Origin: Polaribacter sp. SA4-10
GTDB lineage: Bacteria > Bacteroidota > Bacteroidia > Flavobacteriales > Flavobacteriaceae
Reading direction: 5' to 3'
DNA length: 64,000 nucleotides
Assembly (NCBI RefSeq): GCF_002163835.1
Contig: NZ_CP019331.1
Span: 1,587,001 to 1,651,000 of the forward strand
Translations under genes and position numbers: made by a program
Shown here: piece by piece, positions 6,425 through 16,745 of the stretch
How the letters are laid out: the number at the start of each line of letters is the position of its first letter
Numbering within the stretch: the first letter of the stretch is position 1
The notes under the pieces: model-generated
The model's input: only the letters and a program-made list of their open reading frames with translations
Told to the model about the DNA's origin: nothing
Databases searched by the model: none

Positions 6425-9400
6425 TGGAATTAGAACAATTAAATGCGGCAATAAAAGCCCACGATTTAGAGTTGGTAATTGGGCTAGAAACACACGTTCG
6501 ATTAAATACCAAAACCAAGTTGTTTTGTTCTTGTCCTAATCAAGAAATTGAAACACCAAACACAAATATATGTGCTGTTTGTACAGGGCAAATGGGTGTT
6601 TTACCATCCATAAATAAAGAAGCAATTACAAAAGCTATTTATTTTGGAAAAGCTGTGAAATCTACTTTTTCTAATGAAGTTATTTCTTGGGATAGAAAGC
6701 ATTATGAATACCCAGATAATCCAAAGAATATTCAAATTACGCAGTTTCATAATCCTGTAATTCCAGATGGACAAGTTTCTTGTTATAGAAATGATGGAAC
6801 TCAATTTACTGTAAATTTAACGCAGGTTCATATTGAAGAAGATGCTGCAAAATTAATGCACGAAAAGAAAGTTTCTTTAGTTGATTTTAATAAAGCAGGT
6901 GTACCATTAATTGAAATTGTTACAGAACCTTGTATCAGAAATATAGAAGATGCATCAACATATGCACAATACATTCAACGTATTGTTCAGAATTTAGGGA
7001 TTTCTGAAGCAAATCTTGAAAAAGGAGAATTTAAATCTGATGTTTCTGTTTCTCTTCGCAAGAAAAGAACATATGAATTAAACCCAAGAACTGAAATCAA
7101 AAATTTAAACTCGTTTAAGTTTATGGTGGATGCTTTAAAGGAAGAAATTGAAAAGCAACTAAATTATTTCATTGAAAATAAAGAATTTAGACCAGATCAA
7201 ACAACTGTTTTATGGGATGCTGATTTAAAGCAAACTAAAACAATGCGTAAAAAAGAATTTGAAGCAGATTATCGTTTTATTTCTGAACCAGATTTACCTT
7301 TTGTAGCTATAAAAGAGGTTGTAAATAGCATTAAAGTAGATACAAATGTTTTACCTCATGCAGTTGAAACTATTTTAATTAAAGGTGGCGTTTTACCGCA
7401 AGATGCTAAGTTTTTTACTGCAGATGCAGTTCGTTCAGAAACTTTTATTACAATTAACAATACAATTAAAGATCCTTCATTTGTTGCTAAAACATTAGTA
7501 AATAATATTCATGCAGATGAATATGCAAACATTAATAGCATAGCGCATCTTATTGAGATTTTTCAATTATTTAAAGCTGAAAAAATTACAGCTGTATTGA
7601 TTCAGAATGCAATTACTTCTTATTTAAAGGATAGCACTTTTGATTATAAAAAATATTTTGAAGACAATACAATTTCTGAAGATAAAATTACAGAAGCAAT
7701 TCAAAAAGTACTATCAGAAAATATAGCAATTGCAAATGATATTAAAGCAGGAAACCAAGGTAAAGCAGGTATTCTTGTAGGAAAAATTATTGCAATTGTA
7801 GGTAAAGGAGCTTCCGGAAAAGTAATTAGACAAGGAATCTTAGATGCACTTTCTTCTAATGAAACTCAACAAAAATTAGAAAAAAATAAAGAAGATAAAG
7901 AAGATAAAGAAGATAGTCTTACTTCAATAAATAAAGTAAAAGAAGAAGAAATACTTCCAGAAATACCTTTAATTATTAAAGAAGAATATAGAACACATAA
8001 AATTTCTCAATTATCAGAAGCTTCAATTACTGAGCAAGTAACATTATCTGGTTGGGTTGCAAGTGTTCGTGATCATGGAGAATTAATCTTTATTGACTTA
8101 CGTGATTCTAGTAATGAAATTTTTCAAGTTCGTTTAAGTAGAGAGTCTTTCCCTAATTTAGATGAATTAGTAAAATTAAAACCCGAATCTGTAATTTCTG
8201 TTACTGGAGTTGTTGTTCAACGTAAAGAAGATGATTATAATGCAGGTTTACGTTCTGGAAAAATTGAATTAGAAACTGCTGTTTTAGAAATTTTAAATCT
8301 TTCTAAAACGTTACCTTTTGAAATAAAAAGAGCTGCTAAAAGCAATGAAATGATTCGCTTTGAGTACAAGTTTTTAGATCACAGAAATGATGAAGTAAGA
8401 AAATCTATTGTAAACCGTCACAAGGTTATAAAATTACTGCGTGATATTTTAGATGAAGAAGAGTTTTTAGAAATTGAAACTCCAATTTTAACAGCAGGAA
8501 CGGATGAAGGTGCAAGAGAATTTATTGTACCAACTCGTAAACAAGCAGGATCTTTTTACACACTTCCACAGGCACCGCAGCAGTTTAAGCAGATGTTAAT
8601 GGTTGGTGGTTTTGAAAAATATTTTCAAATTGCTCGTTGCTTTAGAGATGAAGATTCACGTGGAGATCGTCAACCAGAATTTACACAATTAGATATTGAA
8701 ATGGCATACGCAAGTATGCAACAAATTATAGATTTAAACACAAAAATGTTTAATGAAGTAGTGAAGAAAATATATGGTAGAAAATGGATTTTACATCCAT
8801 TTGCAGTAATAACGTACAAAGATGCTATGGATAAATATGGTTGTGATAGACCCGATTTACGTTATGGTCTAGAAATGCAAGATATTACTGGTATTGTAAA
8901 AGACACAACTTTTCAGGTATTTAGTAAACCTATTGAAGAGGGTGGAATTGTAAAATGTATTAAAGTTTCTGCGAAAGAACAAGGTAACAAACGTATGTCT
9001 AAGGGGCAAATTGAAAACCTGACTGCAATTGCACAACAAAACGGACTTGGAGGTTTAGCTTATATTATTGTAAATGAAAATGATTTACAATCTCCAATTA
9101 TTAAATTTTTAGGCGAAGAAATAGCTGCAAATATTATTAAAGCAACGGATGCCCAAATTGGTGATATTGTATTTTTCTCAGCTGCAGATTATGCAACTGC
9201 AAATAAAGCGCTAGATGCTGTTCGTCAAGAAATGGGTAGATTATTAAAACTAATTAACCCTAAAGAATTAAGACCAGCTTGGGTTGTAGATTTTCCTATG
9301 TTTGAAAAAACAGATGAAGGCCGTTGGACATTTACGCACAATCCTTTTTCTATGCCAGCAATTTATGATTTAGAAAAACATATGAAGGGTAATAAAGATG

Positions 9401-9774
9401 AAATAGGAACAATTATCGCTCAACAATACGATTTAATCTTAAATGGATATGAAATTGGTGGAGGATCTGTTCGTGCCCATAAAGCGGATATTTTAGAAGC
9501 AACCTATAAAAATATGGGTTATGATAAAGAAGGAATGATGAAAAGTGTTGGAACCATGTATAAGGCTTTTCAATATGGAGCGCCACCTCATGGAGGAATT
9601 GCTTGGGGAGTTGACAGGTTGATGATGATTTTAGAGAAAAAAGCTTCTATTAGAGAAGTTATGGCTTTCCCTAAAACAGGTTCTTCTGAAGATTTATTAT
9701 TTAATGCACCTTCTCCTCTATCAGCAAAAAAAGTAGAAGAAATGAATGTTAGAATAATTAACACAAAAATCTAA
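6424..9774 (+). CDS. gatB/aspS: Bifunctional amidotransferase subunit GatB / aspartyl-tRNA synthetase
   Basis: One 1116-residue frame. Residues 1 to about 480 are GatB, with a zinc-type cysteine cluster CSCPNQ...CAVCTG near 36-56, HYEYPDNPKNIQITQ, EDAAKLMH and the GatB tail domain ending GKASGKVI. A charged linker with a KEDKEDKED run (about 485-525) follows. Residues from about 525 on are a full bacterial-type AspRS: OB-fold anticodon domain, class II motif 1 (FLEIETPILT), motif 2 (FQIARCFRDEDSRGDRQPEF), the GAD insertion and motif 3 (GIAWGVDRLMMIL). His551 in RDHG occupies the position that is His in non-discriminating and Leu in discriminating bacterial AspRS. The fusion would tether mischarging enzyme and amidase, a covalent transamidosome. 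Confidence 0.95.
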   Translation: MELEQLNAAIKAHDLELVIGLETHVRLNTKTKLFCSCPNQEIETPNTNICAVCTGQMGVLPSINKEAITKAIYFGKAVKSTFSNEVISWDRKHYEYPDNPKNIQITQFHNPVIPDGQVSCYRNDGTQFTVNLTQVHIEEDAAKLMHEKKVSLVDFNKAGVPLIEIVTEPCIRNIEDASTYAQYIQRIVQNLGISEANLEKGEFKSDVSVSLRKKRTYELNPRTEIKNLNSFKFMVDALKEEIEKQLNYFIENKEFRPDQTTVLWDADLKQTKTMRKKEFEADYRFISEPDLPFVAIKEVVNSIKVDTNVLPHAVETILIKGGVLPQDAKFFTADAVRSETFITINNTIKDPSFVAKTLVNNIHADEYANINSIAHLIEIFQLFKAEKITAVLIQNAITSYLKDSTFDYKKYFEDNTISEDKITEAIQKVLSENIAIANDIKAGNQGKAGILVGKIIAIVGKGASGKVIRQGILDALSSNETQQKLEKNKEDKEDKEDSLTSINKVKEEEILPEIPLIIKEEYRTHKISQLSEASITEQVTLSGWVASVRDHGELIFIDLRDSSNEIFQVRLSRESFPNLDELVKLKPESVISVTGVVVQRKEDDYNAGLRSGKIELETAVLEILNLSKTLPFEIKRAAKSNEMIRFEYKFLDHRNDEVRKSIVNRHKVIKLLRDILDEEEFLEIETPILTAGTDEGAREFIVPTRKQAGSFYTLPQAPQQFKQMLMVGGFEKYFQIARCFRDEDSRGDRQPEFTQLDIEMAYASMQQIIDLNTKMFNEVVKKIYGRKWILHPFAVITYKDAMDKYGCDRPDLRYGLEMQDITGIVKDTTFQVFSKPIEEGGIVKCIKVSAKEQGNKRMSKGQIENLTAIAQQNGLGGLAYIIVNENDLQSPIIKFLGEEIAANIIKATDAQIGDIVFFSAADYATANKALDAVRQEMGRLLKLINPKELRPAWVVDFPMFEKTDEGRWTFTHNPFSMPAIYDLEKHMKGNKDEIGTIIAQQYDLILNGYEIGGGSVRAHKADILEATYKNMGYDKEGMMKSVGTMYKAFQYGAPPHGGIAWGVDRLMMILEKKASIREVMAFPKTGSSEDLLFNAPSPLSAKKVEEMNVRIINTKI
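7888..7914 (+). repeat. 9-bp tandem repeat in the GatB-AspS linker
   Basis: Three perfect in-frame units of AAAGAAGAT encode KED-KED-KED in the inter-domain linker. Unit gain or loss would change linker length without breaking the frame. Confidence 0.8.
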
Positions 9775-9810
9775 TTTTTTAAAAACACCTATTTTATCTA
9801 TAAATATTAC

Positions 9811-9836
9811 AAATCCTGCTTTTTGCAGGATTTTTT
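9811..9836 (+). terminator. Terminator of the gat operon
   Basis: AAATCCTGC (9811-9819) and GCAGGATTT (9825-9833) pair around a T-rich loop, followed directly by a T-run. It lies 36 bases past the gatB/aspS stop. Confidence 0.9.
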
Positions 9837-12049
<2,213 letters not shown>

Positions 12050-12075
12050 TCTCTAATAACCTTTTAAATAGTAAC

Positions 12076-12106
12076 AAAAAACCCCAACTTAAAATTGGGG
12101 TTTTTT
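12076..12106 (+). terminator. gyrB terminator
   Basis: A perfect 12-bp stem, with six A and CCCCAA at 12076-12087 pairing to TTGGGG plus six T at 12095-12106. A textbook intrinsic terminator. Confidence 0.93.
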
Positions 12107-12225
12107 ATTGCTGAAATTTATTTGTCACTATTTACAACAAAAAACAAACTCTTTTAACATAATTTCATAACTTAGCTACTTAACCTCTAACTTTTATTGG
12201 TCTTCAATAATATAAAACCATTTAA

Positions 12226-13233
12226 ATGAAAAAATCAATCTTAATTATTTTAGGTGCTTTCGTCCTAACATTCAACACAAAAGCTCAAGACGGTTTTGAA
12301 GGGTATCTTCTAGCAGACAAAAATGATCGCGTTCAATTAATTGAAGCCTACATTAACCCTGCTATGAAAGGTTTAATTTACGGTATGAATAACGGTTGGT
12401 ACCATACAGCAAAAGTTCATAAAACTTTAGGCTTTGATCTTTCAATTGGCTTAAATGCATCATTAGTGCCAGAAGAAGATGAAATTTTCACATTATCTGG
12501 TTTAACTTCTATTAATCAAGCTACAGGAGGTAGTATTACTGCTGCAACTGTGGCAGGGTCAGAAGACACTAAACCACTTACTACCATTAATTTTACAGAA
12601 GATGGAGAAACCTATAGTACAGCTTTTAATGCTCCTGGAGGCGTAAAAGAAAGTCTACCTTTAAGCGCTATCCCTGCACCAGCAGTTCAATTAAGCTTAG
12701 GCTTGCCTGCAAACTTTGAAATCAGTTTACGTTTAGTTCCTAAAGTGGGTACAGAGGACGTAAAAGGAAGTTTATTTGGTGTTGGCTTAAAAAAAGAAAT
12801 CACAAATTGGTTTGGCCCTTTAGGTGCGACTCCATTGCACGTTTCTTTGCTTGCTGCATACACAACAATGAATGTAGAATATGACATACAAAGTAATGAA
12901 GATATCGCTGTTCAAGACGGATTAGCAGAATTTAAATTGAATTCTTACACCGTTCAAGCAATTGCATCCTTAAATTTTCCTATCCTGAATTTATATGGTG
13001 GAATTGGTTATGGAGCTGGAAACTCTACACTTAAAATGTTGGGAGATTATACACTAAACTATGGTCCTTTGTCAAGAACAATAACAGACCCTATTGATTC
13101 TAAATTTGATACAGGTAGTTTTAGAACAACTATTGGTACTAGAATAAGTTTACCTTTTCTTAAAATATTTGGCAGTTATACCTTACAGGAATACAATACG
13201 GCAAATTTAGGAATTGCTATTAGCCTTAGATAA
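12226..13233 (+). CDS. Secreted/outer-membrane protein, DUF6588-like
   Basis: A 335-residue protein with a signal peptide (MKKSILIILGAFVLTFNTKA, cleavage near residue 20) and no internal membrane helix. The body alternates hydrophobic and polar residues in short strands and ends in ISLR, as expected for an outer-membrane beta-barrel. The opening segments AYINPAMKGLIYGMNNGWYHTAK and LGFDLSIGLNAS resemble a Bacteroidota family I recall as DUF6588; no function is known. It stands alone between two terminators, so it is probably transcribed singly. Localisation is inferred. Confidence 0.7.
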   Translation: MKKSILIILGAFVLTFNTKAQDGFEGYLLADKNDRVQLIEAYINPAMKGLIYGMNNGWYHTAKVHKTLGFDLSIGLNASLVPEEDEIFTLSGLTSINQATGGSITAATVAGSEDTKPLTTINFTEDGETYSTAFNAPGGVKESLPLSAIPAPAVQLSLGLPANFEISLRLVPKVGTEDVKGSLFGVGLKKEITNWFGPLGATPLHVSLLAAYTTMNVEYDIQSNEDIAVQDGLAEFKLNSYTVQAIASLNFPILNLYGGIGYGAGNSTLKMLGDYTLNYGPLSRTITDPIDSKFDTGSFRTTIGTRISLPFLKIFGSYTLQEYNTANLGIAISLR

Positions 13234-13250
13234 GACGTATAAAATAGAAT

Positions 13251-13284
13251 AAAAAAAGACAGCTAATTTAGCTGTCTTTTTTTT
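13251..13284 (+). terminator. Terminator after the DUF6588-like gene
   Basis: A run of A plus GACAGCTAA pairs with TTAGCTGTC plus a T-run, giving a long stem with a minimal loop, 18 bases after the stop codon. Confidence 0.92.
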
Positions 13285-13319
13285 GCTTTAAATTAACAAA
13301 ACACTTGTCTAAAAAATTG

Positions 13320-13327
13320 TATTTTTG
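13320..13327 (+). promoter_or_regulatory. mdh promoter -7 element
   Basis: TATTTTTG fits TAnnTTTG and lies 37 bases ahead of the mdh ATG. No TTG is found at the expected spacing. Confidence 0.55.
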
Positions 13328-13363
13328 TGTCTCAAAAATTGAACATAATTTAAAATTAAAAAT

Positions 13364-14290
13364 ATGAAAGTTACAGTTGTTGGTGCAGGTGCCGTAGGTG
13401 CTAGTTGTGCAGAGTACATTGCTATTAAAGATTTTGCTTCTGAAGTTGTTATTTTAGATATTAAAGAAGGTTTTGCCGAAGGTAAAGCTATGGATTTAAT
13501 GCAAACTGCTTCTTTAAATGGTTTTGACACTAAAATAACTGGTAGCACAAACGATTATTCTAAAACTGCAAATTCTGATATTTGCGTAATTACATCTGGT
13601 ATTCCTAGAAAACCAGGAATGACTCGTGAAGAATTAATTGGAATTAATGCAGGTATTGTAAAGATGGTTTCTGCTAGTTTAATAAAGCACTCTCCAAATA
13701 CAATTATTATTGTTGTCTCGAATCCTATGGATACAATGACCTATTTAGTGCATAAAACTACAGGTTTACCAAAAAATAGAATTATTGGAATGGGTGGTGC
13801 TTTAGATTCTGCTCGTTTTAAATACAGATTAGCGGAAGCATTAGGTGCACCTATTTCTGACGTTGATGGAATGGTTATTGGAGGTCACTCTGATAAAGGA
13901 ATGGTTCCATTAACTCGTTTAGCTACAAGAAACTCTATTCCTGTTTCAGAATTTATTTCTGAAGAAAGATTAGAACAAGTTCTACAAGACACTAAAGTTG
14001 GTGGTGCAACATTAACAGGTTTATTAGGTACTTCTGCTTGGTATGCTCCTGGAGCTGCAGTTTCAGCTATGGTACAAGCAATTGCTTGTGATACTAAAAA
14101 AATATTCCCTTGTTCAACTTTATTAGAAGGTGAATTTGGTTTAAATGACTTATGTATTGGAGTACCTGTTGTTTTAGGTAAAAACGGTATTGAAAGCATT
14201 GTTGAAATCAATTTAAGTGATGCTGAAAAAGCACATTTAACAGCTTCTGCTGAAGGAGTTAAAGCAACAAATGGATTATTAGAATTGTAA
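13364..14290 (+). CDS. mdh: Malate dehydrogenase
   Basis: NAD-dependent oxidation of malate to oxaloacetate in the TCA cycle. The 308 residues have the N-terminal Rossmann motif GAGAVG (residues 7-12), the IPRKPGMTREELIGIN active-site loop with its substrate-binding Arg residues, NPMDTMTYL, and the IGGHSDKGMVPL segment with the catalytic His. This is the LDH-like malate dehydrogenase type common in Bacteroidota. The IPRKPGMTR loop favours MDH over LDH. It is monocistronic between its own promoter and terminator. Confidence 0.96.
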   Translation: MKVTVVGAGAVGASCAEYIAIKDFASEVVILDIKEGFAEGKAMDLMQTASLNGFDTKITGSTNDYSKTANSDICVITSGIPRKPGMTREELIGINAGIVKMVSASLIKHSPNTIIIVVSNPMDTMTYLVHKTTGLPKNRIIGMGGALDSARFKYRLAEALGAPISDVDGMVIGGHSDKGMVPLTRLATRNSIPVSEFISEERLEQVLQDTKVGGATLTGLLGTSAWYAPGAAVSAMVQAIACDTKKIFPCSTLLEGEFGLNDLCIGVPVVLGKNGIESIVEINLSDAEKAHLTASAEGVKATNGLLEL

Positions 14291-14316
14291 AACGTTCTAT
14301 AGACCTTATATAACTT

Positions 14317-14350
14317 AAAAGCCTCAAAGATTTTCTTTGAGGCTTTTTTT
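14317..14350 (+). terminator. mdh terminator
   Basis: A perfect 14-bp stem AAAAGCCTCAAAGA (14317-14330) / TCTTTGAGGCTTTT (14334-14347) with a TTT loop and a T-run. Confidence 0.93.
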
Positions 14351-14382
14351 AATTCTAATACTTATTAAACGCAATTTCTGAA

Positions 14383-14429
14383 GAGAACTAAAAGCTGAAC
14401 AGCATCCCTCATTTTAATTCTCTTTTTTT
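14383..14429 (+). terminator. Second terminator-like hairpin between mdh and recQ
   Basis: GAGAACTAAAA (14383-14393) pairs with TTTTAATTCTC (14412-14422), with one mismatch in 11, followed by seven T. The loop contains a small GCTG/CAGC dyad. It is redundant with the mdh terminator 35 bases upstream, so it may end a separate short transcript. I see no consensus promoter for one. Confidence 0.5.
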
Positions 14430-14557
14430 ACTAAAAATTACGATGTCATTATTCATTGAATTTAGAGTCATATTATCTGAGTTTAATTACATTAATGTGC
14501 AATTTTGAGATATTAAGAGCCTCAATACATGTGTTTACACCTTGAAGTACTGAAAAA

Positions 14558-16669
14558 ATGAAAAAACAAACACATACTGTTTTAAAAAATGTATTCGGTT
14601 ATGAGAATTTTCGTCCGTTACAGGAAGAAATTATCAATCGAACAATAGATGGAAAAGACAGTTTTGTATTAATGCCAACTGGCGGTGGAAAATCGATATG
14701 TTTCCAAATTCCTGCATTGGTTTTTGATGGAATTACAATTGTAGTTTCTCCACTTATTTCACTAATGAAAGATCAGGTACAAGCCCTAAAATCAAACGGA
14801 ATAAAAGCTGATTTTTTTAACAGTTCCATTTCCCCTCAAGAAGAAAACGAAGTAATCAACAGGGCTATTAAAGGAGATTTACAATTGTTGTATTTATCCC
14901 CAGAAAAGTTAATATCGGTTCGTAACACTTGGCTAAAACAATTAAACATAAAATTAGTTGCTATTGATGAAGCGCATTGTGTAAGTATGTGGGGACATGA
15001 TTTTAGACCTGAATACACACAATTAAAAGTCTTTAGAAATTCGTTACCACAGGTACCTTTTATGGCGTTAACTGCCACTGCAGACAAATCTGCAAGGAAA
15101 GATATAGAGGAACAACTAGGCTTAACAAACTCAAAATTATTTATTTCTTCTTTTGATCGAAAGAACTTAAGTATAGAGGTAAGAGGGCAAGTACAAAAAA
15201 AGAAAAAATTACAAGAAATTGTCAATTTTATAGAACGAAGAAAAAATGAAAGCGGTATTATTTATTGTTTAAGTAGAAAAAACACAGAAGAGGTAACCAG
15301 TTACCTTAAAGCAGAAGGACATTCTGTTGCGTTTTATCATGCTGGTATGAATCATGAAGAAAGAGAAAAAACACAAACCGATTTCATAAATGATGACACA
15401 AAAATAATTGTTGCCACCATCGCTTTTGGAATGGGGATTGATAAATCGAATGTTCGTTTTGTAATTCATTATAATTTACCCAAAAACCTCGAAGGCTATT
15501 ACCAAGAAATAGGAAGAGCAGGAAGAGATGGACTGCCGTCCGAAACCCTACTATACTATAATATGAGAGATTTTGTTCTCTATAGCCAATTTGCAGATGG
15601 TGGAGCAAATAGCGTTATGCAAAAAGAAAAATTAAATAGAATGCTTCAATTTGCAGAAGCTAAATCGTGTAGAAGAAAGATATTATTGTCTTATTTTGGA
15701 GAGCATCTTACTGATAACTGTGGCAATTGTGATGTTTGCGAAAACCCTCCTAAAGATTTTGAAGGCACTATTTTAACCCAAAAAGCGCTTTCAGGAATCG
15801 CAAGAATGGGACAAACAGATGGCATAACCATGTTAATTAATGTGTTAAGAGGAAGCAACAATGCAGATATTCATACAAAACAGTATTTTAACCTAAAAAC
15901 GTATGGCATAGGAAAGGATGTTAGTTTTTTTGATTGGCGAGATTATGTAATTCAAATGGCTAATCAAGGACTCATAGAAATTATGTATGCAGAAAGTTCT
16001 GCCCTAAAAATAACACCAATTGGTTGGGAAGTTTTAAAAGGTGATAAGACAATACGATTAACAGTCCCTACAAGTCCTTCCGATAAAAAGAAGCAACAAA
16101 AAGTAGCAAAAATAACAACTGGAAACGACACGAATAAAGACTTATTTACAGAACTCAAAAAAATTAGATATGCAATTTCTAAAGAAGAAAAAGTGCCCGC
16201 TTACATCATTTTTAATGACAAATCCTTAAAACTAATGGCAAGCCAACTTCCTGTAACTGAAAATGAATTTTTGGCTATTTCCGGAGTTGGAATGAACAAA
16301 ATGGAAAAATACGGTGAGGAGTTCATGCAAGTGATTCGCAAATTTAAAAGTGTATCAAAACCACGAAAAACCCCAACAACCGATAAAACCTTTATTTTAT
16401 ATAAAGAAGGATTAAGCGCAACAGAAATTGCCGAAAAAAGAAGTTTGTCAATTACTACTATTTTTTCACATTTATCTCAATTATATTCCGAAGGAAAAGA
16501 AGTTGAATTAGAAAAATATGTAACTAAAGAAATTGTAGATAAAGTTCGAATTGCTTTTAATAAATTAGATAGAAAGGTGGAATTGAAACCAATTTACGAA
16601 AAACTAAACGAGGAGGTTTCTTATGGAGAAATAAGGCTAAGTGTTACTTTAATTTTAAAAAATGAATAA
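14558..16669 (+). CDS. recQ: ATP-dependent DNA helicase RecQ
   Basis: A 3'-5' DNA helicase of recombination and repair. The 703 residues carry a RecA-like helicase core with Walker A PTGGGKS (40-46), DEAHC (137-141), SAT-type TATAD, and motif VI QEIGRAGRDG. The zinc-binding RQC region follows with cysteines at CRRKILLSYFGE...CGNCDVC, then an HRDC domain (about 530-600). A C-terminal helix-turn-helix-like extension (GLSATEIAEKRSLSITTIFSHL) is typical of the longer RecQ type. The start is ATG 14558. It converges on fhs, with a shared hairpin between them. Confidence 0.96.
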   Translation: MKKQTHTVLKNVFGYENFRPLQEEIINRTIDGKDSFVLMPTGGGKSICFQIPALVFDGITIVVSPLISLMKDQVQALKSNGIKADFFNSSISPQEENEVINRAIKGDLQLLYLSPEKLISVRNTWLKQLNIKLVAIDEAHCVSMWGHDFRPEYTQLKVFRNSLPQVPFMALTATADKSARKDIEEQLGLTNSKLFISSFDRKNLSIEVRGQVQKKKKLQEIVNFIERRKNESGIIYCLSRKNTEEVTSYLKAEGHSVAFYHAGMNHEEREKTQTDFINDDTKIIVATIAFGMGIDKSNVRFVIHYNLPKNLEGYYQEIGRAGRDGLPSETLLYYNMRDFVLYSQFADGGANSVMQKEKLNRMLQFAEAKSCRRKILLSYFGEHLTDNCGNCDVCENPPKDFEGTILTQKALSGIARMGQTDGITMLINVLRGSNNADIHTKQYFNLKTYGIGKDVSFFDWRDYVIQMANQGLIEIMYAESSALKITPIGWEVLKGDKTIRLTVPTSPSDKKKQQKVAKITTGNDTNKDLFTELKKIRYAISKEEKVPAYIIFNDKSLKLMASQLPVTENEFLAISGVGMNKMEKYGEEFMQVIRKFKSVSKPRKTPTTDKTFILYKEGLSATEIAEKRSLSITTIFSHLSQLYSEGKEVELEKYVTKEIVDKVRIAFNKLDRKVELKPIYEKLNEEVSYGEIRLSVTLILKNE

Positions 16670-16693
16670 CACTGTTTCATAAATACTTAAGTA

Positions 16694-16734
16694 GAGACTT
16701 TATTTAGAATTTTAAACACACTAAATAAAGTCTC
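16694..16734. terminator. Bidirectional terminator between recQ and fhs
   Basis: A perfect 14-bp stem GAGACTTTATTTAG (16694-16707) / CTAAATAAAGTCTC (16721-16734) in the 76-bp gap of two convergent genes. T-rich sequence follows on the plus strand. Confidence 0.8.
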
Positions 16735-16745
16735 AACTCTCTTTT

